From NCBI GenBank assembly GCA_043783155.1, contig JAYVZS010000059.1, forward strand, positions 1 to 33,960: DNA of 33,960 nucleotides, given 5' to 3'. Position numbers and translations under genes: made by a program. The DNA comes from JAPLDA01 sp043783155 (GTDB taxonomy: Bacteria; Bacteroidota; Bacteroidia; AKYH767-A; 2013-40CM-41-45). This document shows, piece after piece, positions 7,994-15,720 of this stretch (position 1 is its first letter; every line of letters begins with the position of its first letter). The notes below the pieces were generated by a model, which saw nothing but the letters and a program-made list of their open reading frames with translations, had not been told where the DNA came from and did not search any database.

Positions 7994-10864
7994 ATGTCAG
8001 AAGCAGAAAAAACCATACGTCTTAGTAAAGCAATCAAGGAATTCAATCTGAGCCTCGATCACATTGTTGATTATCTCGGCAAGAAAGGATTTAAGATTGA
8101 AAGCAATCCCAATACAAAGTTGACAGGAGAGGCGTATGCTTTGCTCCAGAAAGAATTTCAATCGGACAAAAGCGCTAAAGAAGAAGCACATCAACTTTCA
8201 TTAAGTAAGCTGAAAAAAGAACCTTCTGTTGTTCTGGATGCTCAGGATCAGAAAAAACAGCCCGTCCATAAAGAAGATGATTCAAAAGAAATTTTGATTA
8301 AGGGTGTGAGCGTCGGTGACTACACACCGGATGAAAAATCGAAGAAAAAAGAAGTTGTTAAGGAGAAGCCCGCGAAAGAAGAGAAAGAAAAGAAGAGCGA
8401 AGTAATTAAGGCGAAAGCTGACAGGATTGAAGGACCTACCGTCATTGGTAAAATTGAAATTGAAAAAGAAGAGACCAAAGAAGAAAAGAAAAAAAAATCA
8501 GCGTCCAAAAAGAAAGCGGAAGAAGAATTAAAGGAGAAAGAAAAAGAAGCAAAGAAGGCAACAAAAAAATCGAAAAAGAATGACGATGATGAGGTGGCGC
8601 CTGTGGAAACAGTCGAATCAACTCCTGTTGTTGTTGCTGAAGTTCTGCCGGAACCTGAAATTGTTCCCGAACTTCCGAAAGAAGAAAGCATTCATCGTAT
8701 CGATATTAAAAAACTATCCGGACCTACTGTTCTTGGTAAAATTGAATTACCGGTTGATCCTCCGAAACGCAAACCGGTTGCATCTTCTTCTTCCGTCAGC
8801 GATGACCGGTTGAACCGCAAGAAAAAAAGAAAACGCACAGAGAAAAAGTCAAGCGGAGAAGTTATTCCGCAGGATAAATTCAAGAAAGACGATAGTAAAT
8901 TCAAACCGCATGACAGGAACGCTAAACGCAGACCGTCATCACCTCCGCTGCCAAAGGCGGAACTGACCGATAAAGAAATACAGGATCAGATTAAAGCAAC
9001 ACTTGCGCGATTAAGCGGATCCGGAAAATCAAAATCTTCAAAACTTCGTAAAGCAAAACGCGAAGCCGCTGCCAGCCAGCTTGAAGAAGAAATGGCGGAA
9101 CAGGCAGGTAAAAAAGTAATTAAGGTAACAGAGTTTGTAAGCGCGAATGAACTTGCACGAATGATGGATGTTCCGGTTACCGACATTATTTCAACCTGTA
9201 TGTCGCTTGGAATGTTTGTTTCCATCAATCAGCGACTGGATGCCGAAACACTAACCGTTGTTGCAGAAGAATTCGGTTATACCGTTGAATTCGTTGCAGC
9301 GGATGTGCAGGAATCCATCAAAGTAGAAGAAGATAAACCTGAAGAATTAGAGCATCGTGCACCTATTGTTACTGTGATGGGTCACGTAGATCATGGAAAA
9401 ACATCGTTGCTCGATTACGTCCGCAAAGCCAATGTAATTGCCGGTGAAGCCGGTGGAATCACACAGCATATCGGTGCGTATGAAGTAACACTGGAGAACG
9501 GAAAAAAAATTACATTCCTCGATACTCCCGGTCACGAAGCATTTACCGCCATGCGTGCACGCGGTGCAAAAGTGACGGATGTCGCCATCATTGTTATTGC
9601 TGCTGATGACAGCGTGATGCCTCAGACCGTTGAAGCAATCAATCATGCGCAGGCGGCAGGAGTTCCGATTGTATTTGCCATTAACAAAGTAGATAAACAG
9701 GAATCCAATTCCGAGCGCATCCGCGAACAGTTAAGCAAGATGAATATTCTTGTGGAAGACTGGGGTGGAAAATTTCAAAGCCAGGAAATCAGCGCAAAGA
9801 AAGGAACCAACATTGATACACTGCTCGAAAAAGTTTTATTGGAAGCGGAATTACTCGACCTGAAAGCGAATCCGAATCGCCGTGCGAACGGAACTGTGAT
9901 CGAATCATCTCTTGATAAAGGAAGAGGATATGTAATGACGGTACTTGTTCAAAACGGAACCATGAAAGTGGGTGATGTGATTCTCGCCGGTCGCCACAGC
10001 GGAAGAGTAAAGGCGCTCTTCAACGAACGCGGCTTCCGTATTACAGAAGCCGGTCCTTCAACACCTGTACAAGTTCTTGGAATGACAGGTGCTCCGCAAG
10101 CCGGTGATTTATTCAACATCATGGAAGACGAACGCGAAGCACGCGACATCGCTACCAAACGACTTGCGTTACAGCGTGAACAGGGAATCCGTACGCATAA
10201 ACATATTACACTCGATGAAATAGGAAGGCGTCTTGCCATCGGAAATTTCAAGGAGCTTAATATCATTGTAAAAGGTGACGTAGATGGTTCTATTGAAGCG
10301 CTTGCTGATTCTTTACTGAAACTTTCCAATCCTGAAATTCAGATTAATGTTATTCATAAATCAGTCGGACAAATTACCGAGTCGGATGTGCTGCTTGCTT
10401 CCGCATCCAACGCGATCGTGATTGGTTTCCAGGTGCGGCCGTCTGTAAGCGCGCGCCGTCTTGCTGAGCAGGAACAAATTGAAATTCGCCTCTACTCGAT
10501 TATCTACAAAGCCATCGAAGAAATAAAATTGGCGATGGAAGGCATGTTGGCACCTGAATTCATCGAGAAGATTGTCTGCAACGTAGAGATCCGTGAAACC
10601 TTTAAGATTCCGAAAGTTGGCACCATTGCAGGTTGCATGGTGCTCGACGGAAAAATTACCCGGAACACAAAAGTGCGTATTGTACGCGATGGTATTGTTG
10701 TATACAGCGGTGATCTTGCTTCGCTGAAACGATTCAAAGATGATGTAAAAGAAGTAACATCAGGATACGAATGCGGTCTGAATATAGGCAACTTTAACGA
10801 CATCCAGATCGGTGATATCATTGAAGGATACGAGCAAGTGGCAGTGAAGAGAACACTCGCTTAA
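7994..10864 (+). CDS. infB: Translation initiation factor IF-2
   Basis: IF-2 is the GTPase that brings initiator tRNA to the 30S subunit and promotes subunit joining. The 956-residue protein has an IF2-N-like start (IKEFNLSLDHIVDYLGKKGF), a long Lys/Glu-rich low-complexity linker (about 60-380), a second IF2-N module (about 375-430) and the G domain with GHVDHGKTSLLD (about 462-473), GGITQHIGAYEV, DTPGHEAF (about 510) and NKVDK (about 563). Domains II-IV follow to the C-terminus. Within the linker, two copies of a GPTV(I/L)GKIE motif recur (about residues 149 and 242), each preceded by acidic/basic runs. It ends the rimP operon, 98 bases after nusA. Confidence 0.98.
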   Translation: MSEAEKTIRLSKAIKEFNLSLDHIVDYLGKKGFKIESNPNTKLTGEAYALLQKEFQSDKSAKEEAHQLSLSKLKKEPSVVLDAQDQKKQPVHKEDDSKEILIKGVSVGDYTPDEKSKKKEVVKEKPAKEEKEKKSEVIKAKADRIEGPTVIGKIEIEKEETKEEKKKKSASKKKAEEELKEKEKEAKKATKKSKKNDDDEVAPVETVESTPVVVAEVLPEPEIVPELPKEESIHRIDIKKLSGPTVLGKIELPVDPPKRKPVASSSSVSDDRLNRKKKRKRTEKKSSGEVIPQDKFKKDDSKFKPHDRNAKRRPSSPPLPKAELTDKEIQDQIKATLARLSGSGKSKSSKLRKAKREAAASQLEEEMAEQAGKKVIKVTEFVSANELARMMDVPVTDIISTCMSLGMFVSINQRLDAETLTVVAEEFGYTVEFVAADVQESIKVEEDKPEELEHRAPIVTVMGHVDHGKTSLLDYVRKANVIAGEAGGITQHIGAYEVTLENGKKITFLDTPGHEAFTAMRARGAKVTDVAIIVIAADDSVMPQTVEAINHAQAAGVPIVFAINKVDKQESNSERIREQLSKMNILVEDWGGKFQSQEISAKKGTNIDTLLEKVLLEAELLDLKANPNRRANGTVIESSLDKGRGYVMTVLVQNGTMKVGDVILAGRHSGRVKALFNERGFRITEAGPSTPVQVLGMTGAPQAGDLFNIMEDEREARDIATKRLALQREQGIRTHKHITLDEIGRRLAIGNFKELNIIVKGDVDGSIEALADSLLKLSNPEIQINVIHKSVGQITESDVLLASASNAIVIGFQVRPSVSARRLAEQEQIEIRLYSIIYKAIEEIKLAMEGMLAPEFIEKIVCNVEIRETFKIPKVGTIAGCMVLDGKITRNTKVRIVRDGIVVYSGDLASLKRFKDDVKEVTSGYECGLNIGNFNDIQIGDIIEGYEQVAVKRTLA

Positions 10865-10965
10865 AATAGGCAGCAGGTAGTTGCACTAGGCAGTTACGTA
10901 ACCTACAACCGATCTGCCTGCTACCGCTGATTACTGCCGCTCTTTCTTCCTGCTACTCACTCTCT
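10865..10965. repeat. Intergenic GGCAG-rich repeat between convergent genes
   Basis: The 101 bases between infB and the SPOR gene contain GGCAGCAGGTAG (10869-10880), a GTTACGTAAC palindrome (10892-10901) and CTGCCTGCTACC (10914-10925), which pairs imperfectly with the first motif. It may fold and separate the two converging transcripts. No typical T-run terminator was seen. Confidence 0.45.
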
Positions 10966-11388
10966 CTACTTCAACGGCGGCAGCCTGATATCATCCGACA
11001 CAATAAAAGAAGTTCCATATTGTCCCTGGATATCTTTTAAAAATTTCTGCGCTTCTAAGTGAGTGCGAAAATCTCCAACCCTCACTTTAAAATTCGGTTG
11101 CTGATAGGTAAGGTAGGAACTTACTTCCGGATGCTTCCCGTTGAATTCGGTTTTCACTTCCAATGCTTTCTGCCTGTTGACGCCGAAATAAACCTGGATG
11201 CGATAACCCGGGATAGTTTGCTTCTGAAGATTTATTTCTTTTTGTTTTTTAATCAGGTCGTCTACACGTGCATCTTTTGTAATCACAACGGTGCTGTCAG
11301 CATTCGACTGCATCACATATTTCTGAGCAAACAACTGCTGCCCGGAAAAAATAAGTGTGAGAGAAAAAAAGATCTGTTTTAATTTCAT
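10966..11388 (-). CDS. Small secreted SPOR-domain protein
   Basis: The start is placed at ATG 11388, because it yields a clean signal peptide (MKLKQIFFSLTLIFSGQQLFAQ) and a promoter box lies just upstream. The frame is open for 23 more codons, but that extension would bury the signal. The mature part (about 120 residues) has a short linker and a C-terminal SPOR domain (about 60-138: GYRIQVYFG, FKVRVGDFRTHLEAQKFL). SPOR domains bind denuded glycan strands of peptidoglycan, often at division sites, so it is probably a periplasmic wall-binding protein. The precise role is unknown. Confidence 0.85.
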   Translation of the reverse strand: MKLKQIFFSLTLIFSGQQLFAQKYVMQSNADSTVVITKDARVDDLIKKQKEINLQKQTIPGYRIQVYFGVNRQKALEVKTEFNGKHPEVSSYLTYQQPNFKVRVGDFRTHLEAQKFLKDIQGQYGTSFIVSDDIRLPPLK

Positions 11389-11393
11389 ACCGG

Positions 11394-11401
11394 CAAAGAT
11401 A
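11394..11401 (-). promoter_or_regulatory. Predicted -7 box (TATCTTTG) of the SPOR gene
   Basis: Exact TAnnTTTG on the minus strand, ending 5 bases before the chosen ATG at 11388. This implies an almost leaderless transcript, and it also supports the chosen start over the longer frame. Confidence 0.55.
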
Positions 11402-11519
11402 CTTTTTTCCTGATCTTCATTGGTAAACCGATGAATGAAAAAGAGATTTGAATACACGAAGAAACTGTTTAAATTTCGGAAGAAAAATAATTATTTCGAT
11501 TTTATAAAATATCAATCCC

Positions 11520-11858
11520 ATGAACATTGAAGATCTCCGTTCTTATTGCATCGCAAAACCCGGCACAGATGAAAGTTTTCCGTTTGGGAACGACACGCTT
11601 GTTTTCAAAGTACACGGAAAAGTGTTTGCATTAATGGGCTTATCATCCGATGATCTGAGAATAAATCTGAAATGTGATCCTTCGCTGGCGATTGAACTCC
11701 GTGAAACATATCCTTCGGTTCAGCCCGGATATCACATGAATAAGAAACACTGGAACACTGTTTACATCGATGGTTCGGTAGAAGAAAAACAAATCAAAAA
11801 ATGGATTGATCATTCCTATCAACTTGTGGCTGAAAGTCTGCCGAAAAAGACGAAATAA
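11520..11858 (+). CDS. MmcQ/YjbR family protein
   Basis: This 112-residue protein matches the MmcQ/YjbR (CyaY-like fold) family. The N-terminal IEDLRSYCIAKPGTDESFPF and the middle LVFKVHGKVFALMGL are typical, as is the C-terminal HMNKKHWNTVYID segment. Members are often labelled DNA-binding on structural grounds, but no physiological role is established. It is transcribed alone on the plus strand, divergent from the SPOR gene. The family assignment is firm and the function is unknown. Confidence 0.88.
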   Translation: MNIEDLRSYCIAKPGTDESFPFGNDTLVFKVHGKVFALMGLSSDDLRINLKCDPSLAIELRETYPSVQPGYHMNKKHWNTVYIDGSVEEKQIKKWIDHSYQLVAESLPKKTK

Positions 11859-12042
11859 AAACTATCGGCAAAAATCAAATGACCGAGCAGTATAACCGGA
11901 TTACTAGTCATTTTTAATTAACTCAATTTCTTCGATCACCCTGCCGTCAGTCAGGCGAACTGATTACTCCCTGCTAAACAAGTGAACCGGGTGATATTCA
12001 AAACTTTTTAAATCTTTCTCAAATTGAAATAACATTTTTGAC

Positions 12043-12050
12043 TACGTTTG
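12043..12050 (+). promoter_or_regulatory. Predicted -7 box (TACGTTTG) of the DUF1761 gene
   Basis: Exact TAnnTTTG, 29 bases before the ATG at 12080. A TTG at 12024-12026 lies 16 bases upstream, slightly short of the usual -33 spacing. The rest of the 221-base gap after the previous gene holds only a weak inverted repeat (ATCACCC 11935-11941, GGGTGAT 11989-11995). Confidence 0.55.
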
Positions 12051-12079
12051 AATATAACTAACCACAAAAACGAACCACC

Positions 12080-12511
12080 ATGATCGCAACAATTTCATTC
12101 TTCAGCCAGGTAAACTACCTCGCTGTATTTGTAGCAGCTCTTGCTTATTTTATTCTTGGCGCACTTTGGTATTCGGCGTTATTCAGAAAAATCTGGGCGA
12201 AAGGAATAGAGGAAATGGGAATTAAAATATTTAAACCTGACAACAGTCAAATGATTGGGATGATGGTAAAATCATTTGCCGCAAACCTGCTTTGCGCATT
12301 TTCAATTGCCTTTCTTATCAAAGCCATCGGTGGTGGCGATGCATTGTTCGGAATAAAATTAGGAATTGTTTGCGGCGGCGGCCTAACACTAGCCTCGCTG
12401 CTGATGGTTGCCAACTGGCAGAACACCAAAACCAGTGTGCTCTTTGTAGATGCGGGCTACCAGGTAGTGGGCATAACGCTTGTTTCTGTTATTCTTGCTC
12501 TTTGGGTTTAA
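12080..12511 (+). CDS. DUF1761 family membrane protein
   Basis: The 143-residue protein has four predicted membrane helices: about 10-33 (YLAVFVAALAYFILGALWY), 60-83, 88-108 and 118-142. The first helix ends in the ALWYSALFRKIW motif characteristic of DUF1761, small integral membrane proteins of unknown function. It has its own predicted promoter and is followed by 258 bases without a supported gene. No catalytic motif is visible. Confidence 0.85.
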   Translation: MIATISFFSQVNYLAVFVAALAYFILGALWYSALFRKIWAKGIEEMGIKIFKPDNSQMIGMMVKSFAANLLCAFSIAFLIKAIGGGDALFGIKLGIVCGGGLTLASLLMVANWQNTKTSVLFVDAGYQVVGITLVSVILALWV

Positions 12512-12769
12512 TCGGAAAAACAGAGAGTTCTTTGTTGAATTATTTTCTTTGCCCCCGTCTTTAACTGATGTTAATAGATCCTTCTGTGTATCAAACGGAA
12601 AAGCCGTTGCATTTTTGATGGAAGTATATGTTTCAAAAGATGAATCATGTAAGTTTGTCAGAAGATACAGAGTATGGATACAGAATATGCGAATCAATTT
12701 CGCTGAAAGATTTCATCGGAATATTAGTATGTAGAGTGGAATACGCTATCGACAAAAAAATTTATTCAA
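12512..12769. other. Gene-free 258-bp interval
   Basis: Overlapping open frames here (for example 12480-12734 and 12628-12897) overlap the flanking real genes and show no recognisable family pattern. No TAnnTTTG box or T-run hairpin was seen. Confidence 0.5.
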
Positions 12770-13351
12770 ATGAAAAAAATACTCAATTACTTTTTCCAGG
12801 GTTTATTATTTACAGTTCCAATCGCTGTTACGCTCTGGGTTTTGATCCATGCTATTATCTGGATCGACGGTCTGCTTCCCTTTCAGATTCCCATTAAGAT
12901 TCCGGGAATACCGCAACTTGAAATTCCAGGGCTTGGCTTACTTGCCATCTTTTTCATTGTAAGTGTAATTGGTTATTTTGGGACAAAATATATCCGTAAC
13001 CCTTTCTTCGCATATCTAGAAAAGCTGATTGAGAAAGCTCCGATGGCAAAACTAATCTACACATCAGTAAAAGATCTGATCGGTGCGTTTGTAGGAGAGA
13101 AAAAAAGATTCAATCATCCTGTAATGGTGAAGTTTGAAAAAAATTCTGAGGCGTATCGCATCGGCTTCATCACCAATGACGATCTCTCCCAGACAGGCAT
13201 GGGAAAAGACCAGGTCGCTGTTTATCTTCCTTTTTCTTACAGTTTCATGGGCGAATTAATCATTGTGCCGCGCGAGAATGTAAAACCAATCAACTCATCC
13301 GGCACCCACATGATGAAGTTTATTATTTCCGGCGGAGTAACAGAAATTTAG
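12770..13351 (+). CDS. DUF502 family membrane protein
   Basis: The 193-residue protein matches DUF502, a broadly conserved inner-membrane family of unknown function. It has two N-terminal membrane helices (about 5-28 FFQGLLFTVPIAVTLWVLIHAI, 52-75 GLGLLAIFFIVSVIGYFGTKYI) with the family motif IEKAPMAKLIYTSVKDLIGAF, followed by a soluble beta-rich tail with DQVAVYLPFSYSFMGELIIVP. The length is typical. It lies 45 bases before the potassium-channel gene on the same strand, so the two may share a transcript. Confidence 0.92.
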   Translation: MKKILNYFFQGLLFTVPIAVTLWVLIHAIIWIDGLLPFQIPIKIPGIPQLEIPGLGLLAIFFIVSVIGYFGTKYIRNPFFAYLEKLIEKAPMAKLIYTSVKDLIGAFVGEKKRFNHPVMVKFEKNSEAYRIGFITNDDLSQTGMGKDQVAVYLPFSYSFMGELIIVPRENVKPINSSGTHMMKFIISGGVTEI

Positions 13352-13396
13352 TTCAGTAAAACAAAAAAATTCATTTTTAAAAACAGGAATTCAATT

Positions 13397-14341
13397 GTGA
13401 GTGCAGCAAACGACAAAGAAGATTTTTTCAAGGAAACCGGTTTCGGCAACAAAGTTATTGAACCCAATCAACGACTGTTGAATAAAGACGGGAGTACGAA
13501 TGTTCAGCGGAAGGGACTTTCGATTTTTCAATCCTTCAGTTTTTATCACTCGCTTATTACAATGCCATGGTGGAAATTTAACCTGGTAGTGATCGCCGCT
13601 TATGTCATCATGAATTTCATTTTCGCATCGCTCTATTTCTTCCTAGACATCAACCATCTGAACGGAATGATTGCGCAGACCTCCGGCGATAAGTTTCTTG
13701 AAGCGTTTTTTTTTAGCACTCAAACAATTTCAACAGTTGGGTTTGGAAGACTCAATCCGAGCGGATGGACAGACAGCAGCATTGCGGCGATTGAGTCTAT
13801 GGTTGGGTTGCTGGGGTTTGCATTGGCGACGGGGTTGTTGTACGGACGTTTCTCACGCCCGATCATCAAATTACTTTACAGTAAAAATGCTATCATCGCT
13901 CCTTATAAAGATGGATCCGGCTTTATGTTCCGTATCGCCAATAAAAGAAAAGATGAATTAATAGAAGTGGAAGCTGTTGTCATTATGTCGAAAGTAGTGC
14001 AAGAAAACGGAAAAGATATTCGCAAATTTAGCACACTGGAACTTGAGCTTGATCGCATCAGTGTACTATCAATGACCTGGACGATCGTTCACCCGATTAC
14101 TGAACGAAGCCCGATGTTCAGGATGAAACCGGAGGATTTTAAAAACCAAAGTGTGGAGTGGATGGTGATGATCAAATGTTTTGAAGAAACTTTTTCTCAG
14201 ACCGTTCACTCACGCACTTCTTATCAACATCATGAACTGGTGCATGGAGCAAAGTTTATTTCAGCCATTGAACCGGGAGAAAACGGATCTGTGATTGTTT
14301 CGCTCGACCGGATCAATGACTTTGAAAAAGTTTCAGTCTGA
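13397..14341 (+). CDS. KirBac-type inward-rectifier potassium channel
   Basis: The 314-residue protein has the layout of a prokaryotic inward-rectifier K+ channel. An N-terminal cytoplasmic segment (ETGFGNKV, RLLNKDGSTNVQRKG) leads into TM1 (about 61-83), the pore helix and selectivity filter TVGFG (113-117), TM2 (about 128-151) and a C-terminal immunoglobulin-like cytoplasmic domain (about 152-310), including LELELDRISVLSMTWTIVHPI. The filter is TVGFG rather than TVGYG; both occur in K+ channels. The start is GTG at 13397; the next in-frame Met lies inside the conserved region. Function: passive K+ flux across the inner membrane. Confidence 0.93.
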   Translation: MSAANDKEDFFKETGFGNKVIEPNQRLLNKDGSTNVQRKGLSIFQSFSFYHSLITMPWWKFNLVVIAAYVIMNFIFASLYFFLDINHLNGMIAQTSGDKFLEAFFFSTQTISTVGFGRLNPSGWTDSSIAAIESMVGLLGFALATGLLYGRFSRPIIKLLYSKNAIIAPYKDGSGFMFRIANKRKDELIEVEAVVIMSKVVQENGKDIRKFSTLELELDRISVLSMTWTIVHPITERSPMFRMKPEDFKNQSVEWMVMIKCFEETFSQTVHSRTSYQHHELVHGAKFISAIEPGENGSVIVSLDRINDFEKVSV

Positions 14342-14437
14342 ATTACCCGCACTATTTCAACTTGTTTTTTTATTCCTTTTTGGTATGGTAATTTCTTCCG
14401 CCCCGAATCTTTATCTTCGCATCCAAAATAAATCCTC

Positions 14438-15115
14438 ATGAAAAAGTTCCTCATTCTCATATTCGTACTTACTTCTTCCGCTTTGTTCGCACAGGACAGG
14501 AAGCCGATGAAGGTTCCGAAAATTGTAGGCAAACAAGACAAGCTGTTAGTAAACTTCACCTGGGACAACTGGCTGAACACAACTACCGGTGTAGATATAA
14601 AAGGATTCCGCTCGCGGGGGTTCAGCTTTTTATTAATGAATGAAAAAGTTTATGGCCAGGGAAATTTCGCGGTTGCCTGGGGATTGGGTTTCAGTTCTCA
14701 GAATATACACAGCAATACTTTTCCAACATATAATGATGATGGAACAAAAACCTACCTCCACCCTATTCCTGATTCCGTCAATTATGATCTGAATAAATTA
14801 TCATGCAATTACCTTGACGCTGCGCTCGAATTCCGGATCCGCACAAATGAAAACGAAAACGGCAAACGTTTTAAAGTTTCAGCCGGTATAAAAGGCGGTT
14901 ACCTTGTTCAGAGTCATACCAAATTTGAAACGGACGACCTGAAGCAAAAAACCTACAACATTAAAAATCTGAATAACTTCCAGTATGGTATAACTGCCCG
15001 CATCAATTACGGGAAGTGGGGTGTCAGCGGATATTACTCGCTGATGAATTTATTCAAAGACGGAAAAGGCCCTGATGTTGTTCCTGTTTCCGTTGCAATT
15101 TCCATTGCGTTTTAA
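14438..15115 (+). CDS. Small outer-membrane beta-barrel protein
   Basis: The 225-residue protein begins with a signal peptide (MKKFLILIFVLTSSALFAQ). The rest alternates amphipathic strands typical of 8-stranded barrels (VNFTWDNWLNTT, GFSFLLMNEKVYG, FAVAWGLGFSSQN, LDAALEFRIRTNEN, FKVSAGIKGGYLVQSH, YGITARINYGKWGVSGYYSL) and ends in a C-terminal strand VPVSVAISIAF with terminal Phe, an outer-membrane insertion feature. It fits the PorT/OMP_b-brl_2-like group. TATCTTCG at 14412-14419 differs by one base from the promoter consensus. Its stop shares four bases with the convergent next gene. Specific function unknown. Confidence 0.82.
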   Translation: MKKFLILIFVLTSSALFAQDRKPMKVPKIVGKQDKLLVNFTWDNWLNTTTGVDIKGFRSRGFSFLLMNEKVYGQGNFAVAWGLGFSSQNIHSNTFPTYNDDGTKTYLHPIPDSVNYDLNKLSCNYLDAALEFRIRTNENENGKRFKVSAGIKGGYLVQSHTKFETDDLKQKTYNIKNLNNFQYGITARINYGKWGVSGYYSLMNLFKDGKGPDVVPVSVAISIAF

Positions 15116-15720
15116 ATGCTGAGTAGAAAATACTCGCAAAAGAATCCGACAAAAAATCCTGTATACACCTGTAAAGGATGATGTGCACCAAGCGAAAGAC
15201 GTGCTGTTCCTAACAATCCGGCAACAAGGATGGAAATGAGTATAGGAATTCTCAGATCAATCACTAAAAATGCTGACATCCCGTAAAGTGCGCCTGCAAT
15301 ACCTCCGATGCCGATCATGTGAATGCTGATTTTCCATTTCAGATTGATGATGATGGCGATGGCAACGGAAGCAGCGGCTCCCAGCAGCAGTAAATAAAAA
15401 ATATTCGGCAATGGTATTTGTCTCATCATGTAATAAGCAATCATCAGCAGGATGAGATTGCTGACGAAAGGAATGATTCTTTCTTCCCGCTTTTGCATCT
15501 CAAACGACTTGATATACCCTTTTGTGATCAGTAGATAAGAAATCACGACCGGCATGATGAGCGTATTAAAAATGATGACGATGAACAGTTCTCTTTTCGA
15601 TTGAGGAAGAGTTGTGTAAGCGAAGTATGTATTCAATTGAAAAATCATCAACATCGCATACGTCGGCATGAGAACGGGATGCAATACAATAGAAAGAAAT
15701 TGTGCGATGCGTTTGCTCAT
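15112..15720 (-). CDS. PAP2-like integral membrane protein
   Basis: The 202-residue protein has about six hydrophobic helices. Its C-terminal half contains HMIGIGGIAGALYG and the RLSLGAHHPLQVYTGFFVGF segment, resembling the SxxxxxH and GxxxG arrangement of membrane PAP2 phosphatases, though the full phosphatase signature is not clear. It may act on a lipid or undecaprenyl phosphate, or be a non-catalytic relative. Its start overlaps the rpoN stop by 4 bases (15717-15720, ATGA), which indicates co-transcription and probably translational coupling with rpoN. Confidence is high for a real gene and moderate for the family. Confidence 0.78.
   Translation of the reverse strand: MSKRIAQFLSIVLHPVLMPTYAMLMIFQLNTYFAYTTLPQSKRELFIVIIFNTLIMPVVISYLLITKGYIKSFEMQKREERIIPFVSNLILLMIAYYMMRQIPLPNIFYLLLLGAAASVAIAIIINLKWKISIHMIGIGGIAGALYGMSAFLVIDLRIPILISILVAGLLGTARLSLGAHHPLQVYTGFFVGFFCEYFLLSI

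Noticed and set aside
8320..8691. 123-codon Ser/Phe-rich minus-strand frame
   Set aside because: It is the complement of the Lys/Glu-rich linker of infB and has no independent support.
12628..12897. Overlapping short plus-strand frames after the DUF1761 gene
   Set aside because: They overlap the real DUF502 start in another frame and show no conserved features.
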